DNA from: Pseudoalteromonas flavipulchra NCIMB 2033 = ATCC BAA-314
GTDB lineage: Bacteria; Pseudomonadota; Gammaproteobacteria; Enterobacterales; Alteromonadaceae
Assembly: GCA_000814665.1 (NCBI GenBank)
Contig: JWIH01000021.1
Coordinates: forward strand, 434,001-498,000
Reading direction: 5' to 3'
Length of the DNA: 64,000 bases
Under the pieces are notes generated by a model. The model was not told where the DNA came from, did no database searches, and saw nothing but the letters and a program-made list of their open reading frames with translations. A program made the position numbers and the translations under genes. Of the stretch, positions 6,864 through 16,345 are shown in pieces; positions within the stretch are counted from its first letter, which is position 1; each line of letters opens with the position of its first letter.

Positions 6864-9347
6864 ATGTTGAAACTCTCTCTTATCTCGATGGCCGTCGCTT
6901 CAGGTTTATTCCTTTCTGGTTGTCAAACCACTGAAGTCAGCCCAAAACCACAACAAGTTGAAACCAATTCACCAGTCCCACAAATCGTTGCGACTCCTGT
7001 TGATTTCGGTGGTGAGCAGATCACCTTAAAACAAGCAATGGCGCATCCTGATTGGTTGGGAAGACAACCAGAAAGCGCATACTGGGGAGCTGATAGCAAA
7101 ACCGTTTTCTATAAGCGTAAGCAAGCTGGTTCAGAGTTAAGAGATCTATTTAAAGTCAGTAGCGCACAAACAAGCGAAGCGGTTTCGCTGTCAGATTTGC
7201 ATGCCGTTGGTGCTGCAAACGCGATTTATAATAAAGGTCGAACGCTACAATCTTATGAATTTAAAGGCAACATATTCGTTAAAAACCTGAAGTCTGGCGC
7301 TTTGACACAAGTTACTCATTCTTCGGACTATGAGTATGCACCGCAATTCTTAAGTGATAACCGATTAGCTTACCGTTCAGGCAATGCGCTATTTGCGTTC
7401 GATTTAGCCACTGGCTTAACCAAAGAGCTGGTAAAGTTACATTTAGCGGATAAGCCTGAAGGGGTGAAAGAGCCAAATGGATATATCGCTGAGCAGCAAC
7501 ACAAACTGATTCAATTCGTTGCGCTAACGCACAAAAACAGCAAAGATCGAGAAGCAAGAAATCAAGAGATAGAAGCAAATAACGCAAGTATCCAAGATAA
7601 TCAGTTTTATCTTGGTAAAGGAAAAACGCTTATCTCAGTTAGCCTAGCACCTTCTGGTGACAAGTTAATGGCCGTGATCACAGATGATAAACCAAGTCGT
7701 TCCGATTCTGACATCATGCCTAACTACGTGAGTCAAAGCGGTGACATTGATCCGGTAAAAGCTCGCCGCCGCGTTGCAGACACTAAACCAATGAATTCTG
7801 ATGTTATTTTCATTGATTTAGCAAAATCAGAGCAAGTCACGCTGAGCTATGATACTTTGCCGGGCTTTGATGAAGATGTACTAGCCGAGGTGAAACGCGA
7901 AAATGCTAAGGCAAAAGGTGAATCATATAAGAGTGAAAAAGCACCTCGTGATATCAACTTGATCGACACATGGGGCTGGAGTCAATCCGCTATCCAATGG
8001 AATAGTGACGGTTCTCAAGTCGCAGTGATGCTTGGTGCTTGGGATAATAAAGACAGATGGTTAGCGACGGTTGATTTTGATAAACAACAATTCGTTTCTC
8101 AGCATCGCCTACACGATGAAGCATGGATCAATTACACCTACAATGATTTTGGCTGGTTAAACAACCAAGATGCGTTGTACTATCTTTCAGAGCAAACTGG
8201 ATATAGCCAGCTTTATGTTAAGCCGCTTAACGGCAAAGCAAAAGCAATGACTTCAGGGAAGTTTGTGGTTTCTGAACCAACCTTAACCCAAGATAGTCAA
8301 TTTGTTTATTACAAAGCCAATAAAGATCACCCAGGTTTATACGAAATTTATCGCGTCAATTTAGCAAACGGTGAAGATGAGCAGTTAACTGATTTAGATG
8401 GTCTGACTGATTACCAGCTAAGCCCAGATGAGCAAAAGCTGTTGTTAACTCACTCAAAAATCATGATGCCTCCAGAACTTTATGTGGCGGATGCAGCGCC
8501 AAAAGCAGCGGTGTCACGACTCACTAATACGGTCTCAGATGCATTTTTAAATAAGAAGCTAATTGCACCTAAGATTGTCGCGGTTCCTTCAAGCCATCAA
8601 GGTGAGCCTGTCTACGCAAAAGTATATTACCCAGCAGATTATCAAGAAGGCGAAACGGGTAAGAATCGTAAGGCTGTGATCTTTAACCATGGTGCGGGTT
8701 ATTTGCAGAACTCTCATATGGGTTGGTCTAACTACTTTAGAGAGTTTATGTTCCATTCACTTCTCGCGAGCGAAGGCTATGTCGTCATGGATATGGACTA
8801 TCGTGGCTCTAAAGGTTACGGTCGAGACTGGAGAACGACAATCTATCGTCATATGGGTAAACCAGAAATCGAAGATTTGGCAGACGGTGTTGAGTGGATG
8901 GTGAACAACGCTAATGTTGACCGTGGTGCTGTAGGTACTTATGGTGGTTCATACGGCGGCTTTATGACATTTATGGCGCTATTTACTCAGCCGGATCTAT
9001 TCCAGGCAGGCGCAGCTTTACGTCCAGTCACCGATTGGGCCTATTACAACGACCCGTACACCTCAAATATCCTTAATCGCCCAGATGTAGACCCAATTGC
9101 ATACAAACGCAGTTCGCCTATCTATCATGCTGAAGGTTTGAAAAACAAGCTTCTGATCAATGCACCTATGGTTGATGATAACGTGTTTTTCCAAGATGTT
9201 GTGCGCTTGGTGCAACGCCTGATTGAGCTAGAAAAGGAAGACTTTGAAACGGCGATTTATCCAGTTGAGCCCCATGGCTTTAGACAGCCATCAAGTTGGT
9301 TGGATGAATACCGTCGTATATACAAGTTGTTCAAAGAAAACTTGTAA
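6864..9347 (+). CDS. S9 family (prolyl oligopeptidase-type) lipoprotein peptidase
   Basis: 827 aa. A lipoprotein signal ends in the lipobox LSGC (Cys20). Residues about 40-580 form the beta-propeller of dipeptidyl-peptidase IV-like enzymes, and the C-terminal alpha/beta hydrolase holds the Ser nucleophile in GGSYGG, an Asp region (PMVDDNVFFQD) and the His in EPHGF. It probably trims peptides at the periplasmic face or outer membrane, feeding amino-acid uptake in a proteolytic marine bacterium. It is monocistronic between strong terminators at 6742 and 9362. Confidence 0.92.
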   Translation: MLKLSLISMAVASGLFLSGCQTTEVSPKPQQVETNSPVPQIVATPVDFGGEQITLKQAMAHPDWLGRQPESAYWGADSKTVFYKRKQAGSELRDLFKVSSAQTSEAVSLSDLHAVGAANAIYNKGRTLQSYEFKGNIFVKNLKSGALTQVTHSSDYEYAPQFLSDNRLAYRSGNALFAFDLATGLTKELVKLHLADKPEGVKEPNGYIAEQQHKLIQFVALTHKNSKDREARNQEIEANNASIQDNQFYLGKGKTLISVSLAPSGDKLMAVITDDKPSRSDSDIMPNYVSQSGDIDPVKARRRVADTKPMNSDVIFIDLAKSEQVTLSYDTLPGFDEDVLAEVKRENAKAKGESYKSEKAPRDINLIDTWGWSQSAIQWNSDGSQVAVMLGAWDNKDRWLATVDFDKQQFVSQHRLHDEAWINYTYNDFGWLNNQDALYYLSEQTGYSQLYVKPLNGKAKAMTSGKFVVSEPTLTQDSQFVYYKANKDHPGLYEIYRVNLANGEDEQLTDLDGLTDYQLSPDEQKLLLTHSKIMMPPELYVADAAPKAAVSRLTNTVSDAFLNKKLIAPKIVAVPSSHQGEPVYAKVYYPADYQEGETGKNRKAVIFNHGAGYLQNSHMGWSNYFREFMFHSLLASEGYVVMDMDYRGSKGYGRDWRTTIYRHMGKPEIEDLADGVEWMVNNANVDRGAVGTYGGSYGGFMTFMALFTQPDLFQAGAALRPVTDWAYYNDPYTSNILNRPDVDPIAYKRSSPIYHAEGLKNKLLINAPMVDDNVFFQDVVRLVQRLIELEKEDFETAIYPVEPHGFRQPSSWLDEYRRIYKLFKENL

Positions 9348-9361
9348 TCAAATGGGTGGAT

Positions 9362-9387
9362 AAAAAGCCAGCTTAAGCTGGCTTTTT
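9362..9387. terminator. Bidirectional terminator between S9 peptidase and rhombosortase genes
   Basis: A perfect 26-bp palindrome (arms AAAAAGCCAGCTT and AAGCTGGCTTTTT) lies between the convergent genes. It overlaps the last codons of the minus-strand rhombosortase gene (stop at 9373). Confidence 0.85.
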
Positions 9388-9957
9388 TGTTTTATAAAAT
9401 AAATAGATAACAGCTAAAACCACACCACCAACTGCACCAAATAGATGTGCTTCAATGGCGACTCTCGAGTCTATCAGTTTGGCTACATCTGTGCTTGCAC
9501 CCGCATATTGCTCCCAACATACCTTTGCCCACACACCAATAAACAACAGATATCCAGTTGTTAGCTTGCGCTTAATATCTTCAAGTGCTCCCCATACTAT
9601 AAGCCCATGTAATAAGCCACTCAAACCTGTATATACAACGATGTTTAGCGAAAATAGCAAAATCATGAGCCCGGTAAAGAGGCCAAGGAAAAGCACATTC
9701 AGCCAATATTTTCTTAGAGTTGTATATTCGGCATGTAATAGCCAAATAAATAAGATCCCAAGCAGGTTTAGCATCAAGTGATACCAATTGCTATGGGTAA
9801 ACTGACCGCTCAAAATACGCCATATTTCACCATCAGCAATTGCGTTTCTGTCGAAATCTAAGTGCGGGCCAAGCCCGAACAACATCAGTATTGTTGACAA
9901 TATCGCCAAAGACGCAGGGCCAATGAGATATTCTTTGTTCGTTGGAAGTTCAAACAT
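9373..9957 (-). CDS. rrtA: Rhombosortase (rhomboid-family GlyGly-CTERM processing protease)
   Basis: 194 aa with about six hydrophobic segments. The GLSG motif in VYTGLSGLLHG carries the Ser nucleophile, and the later AHLFGAVGG carries the His of the rhomboid dyad. The N-terminal HSNWYHLMLNLLG segment matches the rhomboid 'H..W.H...N' pattern. Rhombosortases cleave proteins bearing a C-terminal GlyGly-CTERM tail so they reach the cell surface. No protein with such a tail was noticed in this window, so the substrates must lie elsewhere. Confidence 0.88.
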   Translation of the reverse strand: MFELPTNKEYLIGPASLAILSTILMLFGLGPHLDFDRNAIADGEIWRILSGQFTHSNWYHLMLNLLGILFIWLLHAEYTTLRKYWLNVLFLGLFTGLMILLFSLNIVVYTGLSGLLHGLIVWGALEDIKRKLTTGYLLFIGVWAKVCWEQYAGASTDVAKLIDSRVAIEAHLFGAVGGVVLAVIYLFYKTKKPA

Positions 9958-10039
9958 ACGATTTCACGTTATTATTTTTGCATATTGTGCCTAATTGCTT
10001 TTATGATGCCAAATATAAGACGTAAGCAAAGTGGGTATT

Positions 10040-11800
10040 ATGAAACATACACTTGCATCACTAACCGTGATTGCCGCATTCAGCTTTTCAACCAACACCT
10101 TAGCTGAGCAACAAAAAATCGAAATTAGAGAGCCGGAAGCCGCAACAGGTTTCCAATCTAAAGAAGCACGCACCGCAGAAAAGTACATGGTCGTTGCTGC
10201 CAACCCCTATGCGAGTAAAGCAGGTCAATTGATGCTCTCTAAAGGGGGAAGTGCGGTTGATGCCATGATAGCGACTCAACTTGTGCTTACATTAGTTGAG
10301 CCGCAATCTTCAGGCGTAGGTGGGGGGGCTTTTATCCTGCACTACGACAAGAAAAGCAATGAATTAATTAGTTTTGATGGAAGAGAAACTGCACCAAAAC
10401 TTGCCGGCCCTGATCTGTTTTTAGATGATACGGGTAATGCGGTTAGATGGATTGAGGCTGTGGTGGGCGGTCGCTCTGTAGGTGTGCCAGGCATTCTACA
10501 CGCGTTTAAATCAGCACATGACAAATACGGTAAACTGCCATGGCAGGAATTATTCAAACCAGCGATTGAATTAGCTCGAGACGGATTTATCGTCTCTCCA
10601 CGTTTAAATATGCTGCTTGAGAAAAAACTCAACCCAGGTTTGACAAAGCTCAGTCCCGCAAAAGAGTATTTCTATCCGGATGGTAAAGCACTACAACCAG
10701 GGACCCTTAAAAAGAATCTGCCTTTGGCAAACCTATATTACAAAGTAGCAACGCAAGGGATCCAAGCCTTTTATGAAGGGCAAAATGCCACCCAATTAGT
10801 GGAAGCTGTGCAAAAGTCTGAAATCGCACCTGGCAAATTGGCGCTGAGCGACTTAGAACATTATAAGAGCAAAACCCGAGACGCTATCTGTACGGAATAT
10901 CGTGTATATAAAGTTTGCTCTATGGCACCGCCTAGCAGTGGTGGTATTGCCGTTTTGCAAATGATGAAACTGCTTGAACCGTACGACCTAGGTAAGTTTA
11001 AGGCAAATGATCCAGAAGCCTTGCACCTCTTTACTCAAGCATCTCGCCTAGCGTTTGCCGATAGAGATTTTTACGTTGCTGATCCTGATTTTGTTGAAGT
11101 GCCAGCAAAAGCATTGCTTAACGAACAATATCTATTAGGCCGTAGCAAACTTATCGGTGAAATGGATAATCACGACTTTCCAGTAGGCGACCCAACTTCG
11201 GGCACACTCGCTTATGCTATGGATGATAGTTATGAATTACCTTCGACCAGCCATGTGTCGATTGTAGATGCAGAGGGTAATGCCATTTCTATGACAAGCT
11301 CGATTGAAATGGCATTTGGCTCGACGGTGATGGTCAACGGATATTTACTCAATAACCAATTAACCGACTTTGCGCTTTCTCCAAAAGTAGGGGATAAATG
11401 GGTCGCTAACCGGGTAGAAGCAAACAAACGCCCAAGAAGTTCTATGGCACCTGTAATGGTATTTAACAAAGACGGGTCGCTTAAATTGATAGTCGGCTCA
11501 CCGGGTGGCAGCCGTATTATCAACTATGTTGCTCAAACCTTAGTTGGTGTACTGGACTGGGGGTTATCTGTTCAGGCTGCGATTGATTTACCAAAAATCA
11601 CCAATCGCAATAAGTACACAACGCTGGAAAAAGGCACTGAGCTGACAAAACAAGCACCTTACTTTGAGAAAAAAGGCCATGAAGTACAGATCCGCGACTT
11701 AAACTCAGGACTACATGCCATTGAGGTTCGTGGAACACATTTAATCGGTGGCGCAGATCCAAGAAGAGAAGGTGTTGCACTCGGTGAAAGCAGCGAATAA
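10040..11800 (+). CDS. ggt: Gamma-glutamyltransferase
   Basis: 586 aa periplasmic precursor with a signal peptide ending in NTLAEQQ. It hydrolyses or transfers the gamma-glutamyl group of glutathione. The autocatalytic cleavage site that makes the large and small subunits is in STSHVSIVD, with Thr as the N-terminal nucleophile; the GSPGGSRIINYV oxyanion-hole segment and the ALRPRSSMAP-like segment (here KRPRSSMAPVM) are conserved. Start at ATG 10040; an upstream GTG at 10031 would add three residues. Single-gene unit. Confidence 0.95.
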   Translation: MKHTLASLTVIAAFSFSTNTLAEQQKIEIREPEAATGFQSKEARTAEKYMVVAANPYASKAGQLMLSKGGSAVDAMIATQLVLTLVEPQSSGVGGGAFILHYDKKSNELISFDGRETAPKLAGPDLFLDDTGNAVRWIEAVVGGRSVGVPGILHAFKSAHDKYGKLPWQELFKPAIELARDGFIVSPRLNMLLEKKLNPGLTKLSPAKEYFYPDGKALQPGTLKKNLPLANLYYKVATQGIQAFYEGQNATQLVEAVQKSEIAPGKLALSDLEHYKSKTRDAICTEYRVYKVCSMAPPSSGGIAVLQMMKLLEPYDLGKFKANDPEALHLFTQASRLAFADRDFYVADPDFVEVPAKALLNEQYLLGRSKLIGEMDNHDFPVGDPTSGTLAYAMDDSYELPSTSHVSIVDAEGNAISMTSSIEMAFGSTVMVNGYLLNNQLTDFALSPKVGDKWVANRVEANKRPRSSMAPVMVFNKDGSLKLIVGSPGGSRIINYVAQTLVGVLDWGLSVQAAIDLPKITNRNKYTTLEKGTELTKQAPYFEKKGHEVQIRDLNSGLHAIEVRGTHLIGGADPRREGVALGESSE

Positions 11801-11972
11801 GCCGTGGTTTCTTAAGTGCTTTTAGGCTATAATTTTGCGTTCCAGAAAAATGCGTTTAACGTGCTCTGGAGCGCGTTAATAATGGTCTGATGAGCACTAA
11901 ATTCATTGTAATTTAATCCTTTTCGACAATAATGAACCCTTAGACTAAAAAATTAGTGTCAAGCTTGTAAAT

Positions 11973-13667
11973 ATGACTAAACAAACCGATCCAAATTATC
12001 TCTACATTCCCTATTCAGGTCCTACGCTATTAGAAACACCATTGCTTAACAAAGGGAGTGCATTCTCTCAACGTGAGCGTGAAAATTTCAACTTAGCAGG
12101 ACTACTTCCTCCTCGTTATGAAACAATTGAAGAGCAAGTTGAGCGTTGTTATCAGCAATATTCAAGCTTTAGCGACAACCTAAACAAGCACATTTACCTG
12201 CGCGCTATTCAGGACAACAATGAAACGCTGTATTACCGCTTAGTACGTGATCATTTGGAAGAAATGATGCCAATCATCTACACCCCGACAGTAGGTGATG
12301 CATGTGAGAAGTTTTCTGATATCTATCGCAGCTCTCGTGGTTTGTTTATTTCTTATGAAGACCGCTATCAAATCGATGATATTTTACGAAATGCCACTAA
12401 AGGCAAAGTAAAAGTTATCGTGGTGACAGATGGTGAACGTATTTTAGGCCTTGGTGACCAAGGTATTGGTGGTATGGGTATTCCTATCGGTAAGCTGGCA
12501 CTTTACACCGTATGTGGTGGGATCAGCCCTGCTTACACGCTGCCTGTTATGCTTGACGTAGGGACAAACAACGAGAAGCTACTCAATGACCCAATGTACA
12601 TGGGCGCTAGACACCCACGTATCGGCCAAGCTGAATATGACGAATTCCTAGATCTATTCATTAAAGCGGTTAAACGCCGTTGGCCAAATGTGCTGTTACA
12701 GTTTGAAGATTTCGCACAACCTAACGCAATGCCACTATTGAAACGTTACCGCGATGAAATTTGTAGCTTTAACGATGATATCCAAGGCACAGCTGCGGTT
12801 ACTGCGGGTTCGCTGTTAGCCGCTTGCCGTGTGAAAGGGGCCAAGCTCTCGGAACAAAAAGTAGTGTTTGTTGGCGCAGGTTCCGCTGGTTGTGGTATTG
12901 CTGAGCAAATTATTAGCCAAATGATTTCAGAAGGAATAACCGACGAGCAAGCGAGAAGCCAGGTGTTTATGGTGGACCGTTTTGGCCTTCTGACAGAAGG
13001 CATGGAAGGGCTAAGAGATTTCCAAGAAGCGCTAGTTCAACAACAAGCAAACCTTGCGGATTGGACATACAGTGGTGAATTTGCATCTTTATTAGATGTA
13101 ATGCACTGTGCAAAACCAGACATCTTAATTGGTGTATCAGGTCAAGCGGGCCTATTCACTGAGCAAGTGATCCGTGCGATGCATGCAGGATGCGAACAGC
13201 CAATTATTTTCCCATTAAGTAATCCATCACGCCAGGTTGAAGCGCATCCAAAAGATGTGATTGAGTGGACTGATGGTCAAGCAATTGTTGCTACGGGAAG
13301 CCCATTTGAACCGGTAGTACATGGTGAGCAAACAATCATCATACCGCAATGTAATAACAGTTATATCTTCCCAGGGATCGGCCTTGGTGTACTTGCAGCT
13401 AAAGCGAACCGTATTACAGATAGCATGTTGATGGTATCTAGCGAAATGCTTGCTGAATCATCACCACGTGCTAATACCGGCAAAGGTAGCCTACTACCAG
13501 CACTAACTGAAATTGAACCGTTGAGTAAGCGCATTGCTTTTGCAGTTGCTAAAAAGGCAATGGAAGAGGGCGTTGCACTTGAAATGGAAGACGACGCAAT
13601 TTGGGCAGCTATAGAGAAAAACTATTGGCTCCCTAAGTATAGAAATTACAAACGCTGTAGCGTCTAA
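11973..13667 (+). CDS. maeA: NAD-dependent malic enzyme
   Basis: 564 aa, the usual length for the large bacterial malic enzymes. It decarboxylates L-malate to pyruvate with NAD+. The segments IYTPTVGDACEKFS, ILGLGDQGIGGMGIPIGK, FEDFAQPNA and SFNDDIQGTAAVT give the malate- and metal-binding sites, and VFVGAGSAGCGIA is the Rossmann dinucleotide-binding loop. Followed by a strong terminator. The 172-bp leader shows no clear Shine-Dalgarno close to the start. Confidence 0.95.
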   Translation: MTKQTDPNYLYIPYSGPTLLETPLLNKGSAFSQRERENFNLAGLLPPRYETIEEQVERCYQQYSSFSDNLNKHIYLRAIQDNNETLYYRLVRDHLEEMMPIIYTPTVGDACEKFSDIYRSSRGLFISYEDRYQIDDILRNATKGKVKVIVVTDGERILGLGDQGIGGMGIPIGKLALYTVCGGISPAYTLPVMLDVGTNNEKLLNDPMYMGARHPRIGQAEYDEFLDLFIKAVKRRWPNVLLQFEDFAQPNAMPLLKRYRDEICSFNDDIQGTAAVTAGSLLAACRVKGAKLSEQKVVFVGAGSAGCGIAEQIISQMISEGITDEQARSQVFMVDRFGLLTEGMEGLRDFQEALVQQQANLADWTYSGEFASLLDVMHCAKPDILIGVSGQAGLFTEQVIRAMHAGCEQPIIFPLSNPSRQVEAHPKDVIEWTDGQAIVATGSPFEPVVHGEQTIIIPQCNNSYIFPGIGLGVLAAKANRITDSMLMVSSEMLAESSPRANTGKGSLLPALTEIEPLSKRIAFAVAKKAMEEGVALEMEDDAIWAAIEKNYWLPKYRNYKRCSV

Positions 13668-13690
13668 TTACTTTTACTGAGCTAAAACAG

Positions 13691-13722
13691 AAATCGCCGC
13701 CAACTCACATTGGCGGCGATTT
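13691..13722 (+). terminator. Terminator of the malic enzyme gene
   Basis: AAATCGCCGCCAA (13691-13703) pairs perfectly with TTGGCGGCGATTT (13710-13722) around a CTCACA loop, followed by TTTG. Confidence 0.85.
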
Positions 13723-13879
13723 TGTTTATCAATCACGCACAAAATTTGAGTGCACTACGTATTACTTCGCAAAGTGACAACTGCTCATTTTGTTAAAGTT
13801 TGTTACCCTGAAATCCAATTCAGTAGTTGTTAATTGAAATATGCTTGAATATGCAGGTATCACATTTTAGGAGCAAAAG

Positions 13880-14584
13880 ATGCGAATTTTAACTGGCTTA
13901 CTGGCATTATGTTTATCTGGATTTAGCTTTGCAGGCGCATTGCCTGACTCGCCGCATTTATATGTTAAAGGCACTTCATTTATTCAAGTACAACCCGATA
14001 TCGCAACTATTCGTGTTGCCATTACCGAAAAGCAAAAGTCGCTGCCCACAGCTAAAGAAAACGTCGATAAGATTATGGCTAAGGCCATCGAAATCGCTAA
14101 ACGCTTCGATATTAAAGAAGACGATATTCACGCAGATCAGCTGAATGTCTACAGACAGACACGCTACAATCGAGAATCAAACGAAGAAGAGTTTGATGGT
14201 TTTCGCGTAAGTCGCAGCCTGACTGTAAAACTTAAGGACATTAAAAAATATCCAGAGTTACTTCAAGAGTTTGTAGACAGCGGCATCAATCAGTTCAATA
14301 ACACGGAATTTGGTGTTGAAAATGAAGGCAAGTATCTGCAAAGCCTCAAAAAAGCCGCCATCAAAGATGCAAAGAAAGCAGCTAAAGAGCTAGCAGGCGA
14401 GTTTGATGTTGAATTGGCAAAACTGTACTCAGTTTCATTCCAACCAATGCAAACGCCAGTTCAGCCTTACGTGCGCTCTGCAGCAATGGCGATGGAAGCA
14501 GATCAAGGCGCATACAAAAATGCGTATAACACAGGTGCAATTACATTAAACGCGGAAGTGTATGCTGTTTACTTAATTGAGTAA
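13880..14584 (+). CDS. SIMPL domain (DUF541) periplasmic protein
   Basis: 234 aa with a signal peptide (cleavage near SFAGA). The body fits the SIMPL/DUF541 family: an N-terminal 'V.G.....QPDIA.I.V.ITEKQ' strand-helix unit, the central ADQLNVYRQTRY...FDGFRVSRSLTVKLKD segment and the 'A..DAKKAAKELA' helix near the end. E. coli YggE is a relative linked to oxidative-stress protection; the molecular role is unclear. Good Shine-Dalgarno (AGGAGC) upstream. Its terminator hairpin overlaps the ribosome-binding site of the next gene. Confidence 0.85.
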   Translation: MRILTGLLALCLSGFSFAGALPDSPHLYVKGTSFIQVQPDIATIRVAITEKQKSLPTAKENVDKIMAKAIEIAKRFDIKEDDIHADQLNVYRQTRYNRESNEEEFDGFRVSRSLTVKLKDIKKYPELLQEFVDSGINQFNNTEFGVENEGKYLQSLKKAAIKDAKKAAKELAGEFDVELAKLYSVSFQPMQTPVQPYVRSAAMAMEADQGAYKNAYNTGAITLNAEVYAVYLIE

Positions 14585-14618
14585 TACTGGCTGTGAACTA
14601 ATTAAACTTATACACTAA

Positions 14619-14641
14619 GCCCTCCATTGGAGGGCATTTTT
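14619..14641 (+). terminator. Hairpin serving as terminator and carrying the next gene's Shine-Dalgarno
   Basis: GCCCTCC (14619-14625), loop ATT and GGAGGGC (14629-14635) make a 7-bp GC-rich stem followed by ATTTTT and then directly by the ATG at 14642. The 3' arm GGAGGG is the only good Shine-Dalgarno for the MAPEG gene, so the terminator hairpin also hides that ribosome-binding site. Confidence 0.7.
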
Positions 14642-15016
14642 ATGATCACCGGTTTATATGCGGCATTGCTGGCACTAATCTATATTAAACTCAGTTTTAA
14701 CATAATATCACTCAGACATAGACACAAAGTATCGCTAGGAGATGGCGGTATCGATGAACTGCAAAGTGCAATACGGATCCACGGTAATTTTATCGAGTAC
14801 ACACCTTTCGTGCTGTTAATGATGTTGTTACTCGAAACTCAACAAATCAACCCATATCTACTTCATGCTTTTGGCATTGCTTTTTTGTTTTCTCGAATCG
14901 CACACTATGTTGCACTCGGTAAAACTAACTTTTCAATCAGAAAAGTAGCGATGGCGACAACATATGGAGTAATACTTATTTTAGCGTCATTTAACATCGT
15001 GTATTACTTTATCTAA
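14642..15016 (+). CDS. MAPEG family membrane protein
   Basis: 124 aa with four hydrophobic segments. The conserved helix 'DELQSAIRIHGNFIEYTPFVLL' corresponds to the MAPEG signature (R..aH.N..E..p.fl). The family covers membrane glutathione S-transferases and leukotriene-type enzymes; bacterial members such as YecN have unproven roles. The ATG at 14642 lies 6 nt after GGAGGG. A start 15 nt upstream (TTG) falls inside the hairpin and is rejected. The next gene starts 3 nt after its stop, so they are likely co-translated. Confidence 0.85.
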   Translation: MITGLYAALLALIYIKLSFNIISLRHRHKVSLGDGGIDELQSAIRIHGNFIEYTPFVLLMMLLLETQQINPYLLHAFGIAFLFSRIAHYVALGKTNFSIRKVAMATTYGVILILASFNIVYYFI

Positions 15017-15018
15017 CT

Positions 15019-15654
15019 ATGACAAAACATAAATTTCTGGTAACGGGTTTACCACGAACGGGCACAACAAGTCTGTGTATTGCTGCATTAGGTGCTGGAT
15101 ACAAAACAGCACACACGGCATACACAAGGCAAGCATTAGACTGTGCTGAATTTATTGCTGACACGCCCGTTTTCTCTGATTATGAAAAATTATATGCTCT
15201 ATATCCTGAAGCCAAAATAATCCAGTTAACACGAGATTTTGAGCAATGGCTTCCCTCAATTAAGCGTTTGATGACGGCAATGAAAGAAAACTTACTGTCA
15301 CAAAGAGGAGGCTTTAACGACACGATTAAGCGTTGTTATTTGGAAACTTTTTCTGATTTTGACAAACATTTTGAAGACGATGGTTATTGGCGGGATTGTT
15401 ATAGCAAGCATCATGATAGGGTGCTTAGATTTGCAAAAATGAATCATATTCCTTTTATTACGGTCAACCTAACAGCTGCTGATGCCGAGCAAACGCTTGC
15501 CGAATTTATAGGCGTGACTCAAGAAAAAGTGACCATCCCGCATGTCAATATTGGTGGTAAAGTAACTGCATGGAAGTGGTTTTCACACTCCAATAAAGTG
15601 GAATCGACACGTAATGGCAAAGCAGATAAAGACACAGCGCTCTTTAGTATGTAA
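15019..15654 (+). CDS. Sulfotransferase-like P-loop protein
   Basis: 211 aa. The N-terminal LVTGLPRTGTTSLCIA is the 5'-phosphosulfate-binding P-loop seen in sulfotransferases, and KIIQLTRDFEQWLPSI matches the second PAPS-binding strand ('R.P..w..S'-like). The C-terminal third (VNLTAADAEQTLAEFIGV) resembles the usual 'l...P.e.l..lc.Flg' segment. Acceptor unknown. It is packed 3 nt behind the MAPEG gene. Confidence 0.75.
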   Translation: MTKHKFLVTGLPRTGTTSLCIAALGAGYKTAHTAYTRQALDCAEFIADTPVFSDYEKLYALYPEAKIIQLTRDFEQWLPSIKRLMTAMKENLLSQRGGFNDTIKRCYLETFSDFDKHFEDDGYWRDCYSKHHDRVLRFAKMNHIPFITVNLTAADAEQTLAEFIGVTQEKVTIPHVNIGGKVTAWKWFSHSNKVESTRNGKADKDTALFSM

Positions 15655-15714
15655 GTTCGCTCGAGCGCCTGAGTTTGTTATACTCACCACAAGCTGTATA
15701 TACAAGATAGAATT

Positions 15715-16287
15715 ATGTTTGAATTAAAATATCACACACCTTTTAGCTGGACTGAAAAAGTCCTAGCCGACTTTGATACCTTTCTTCAAGATCATGCCGC
15801 TGCAGAAAAAAAAGCAGCCGGAATGGCGATGGCAATGCTTGGTCATTACCCAGACAGGATCAAGCTAGTAAAAGCGATGGCAGATCTCGCAATAGAAGAA
15901 ATGATCCACTTTAAACAGGTACTTAAAATCTTAACCGAGCGTGGAACGCTATTAGGAAACGACCAAAAAGACCCCTATATAAAGCAAATGCGCGCATTGT
16001 TCCGCCAAGGCACTGACGAATATTTAATTGATAGATTACTAATCGGCGCAGTAATTGAGGCTAGGGGCCATGAGCGTTTTTCTTTAGTTGCAGAAGCGCT
16101 TCCTGAAGGCAAAGAGAAAGACTTTTATGTAGCAATCGCCAAGTCAGAAGAAAAACACAAAAACCTCTTTGTGGAGCTCGGCTACGAGTACTTCGACAAA
16201 TTAACGATAGATAACCGCCTAGAAGAAATTCTCATTGCAGAAGCGGATATTTGCAAAGGTATTCCATTTAGCGCAGCGCTTCATTAA
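15715..16287 (+). CDS. miaE: tRNA-(ms2io6A)-hydroxylase MiaE
   Basis: 190 aa ferritin-like di-iron enzyme that hydroxylates 2-methylthio-N6-isopentenyl-adenosine at tRNA position 37. The iron-binding motifs are visible: EEMIHFKQV (ExxH), EARGHERF (EARxxERF) and SEEKHKNLF (ExxH). The length matches the short MiaE type of Pseudomonas and marine gammaproteobacteria. It is the last chromosomal gene before the inovirus left junction. Confidence 0.93.
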   Translation: MFELKYHTPFSWTEKVLADFDTFLQDHAAAEKKAAGMAMAMLGHYPDRIKLVKAMADLAIEEMIHFKQVLKILTERGTLLGNDQKDPYIKQMRALFRQGTDEYLIDRLLIGAVIEARGHERFSLVAEALPEGKEKDFYVAIAKSEEKHKNLFVELGYEYFDKLTIDNRLEEILIAEADICKGIPFSAALH

Positions 16288-16308
16288 AAGCAGCCACATG
16301 ACTCGAGC

Positions 16309-16345
16309 CAATAAAGCCTCAACAAGTTACAGTGTGGCTTTATTG
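16309..16345 (+). terminator. Likely terminator of miaE
   Basis: CAATAAAGCC (16309-16318) pairs with GGCTTTATTG (16336-16345) across a 17-nt loop, just after miaE. There is no long T run, so efficiency is uncertain. The rest of 16346-16574 up to the phage junction shows no gene I can support. Confidence 0.5.

Noticed and set aside
15715..16287. Ferritin or bacterioferritin-like storage protein
   Set aside because: The di-iron motifs and length fit MiaE (EARxxERF), not a storage ferritin.
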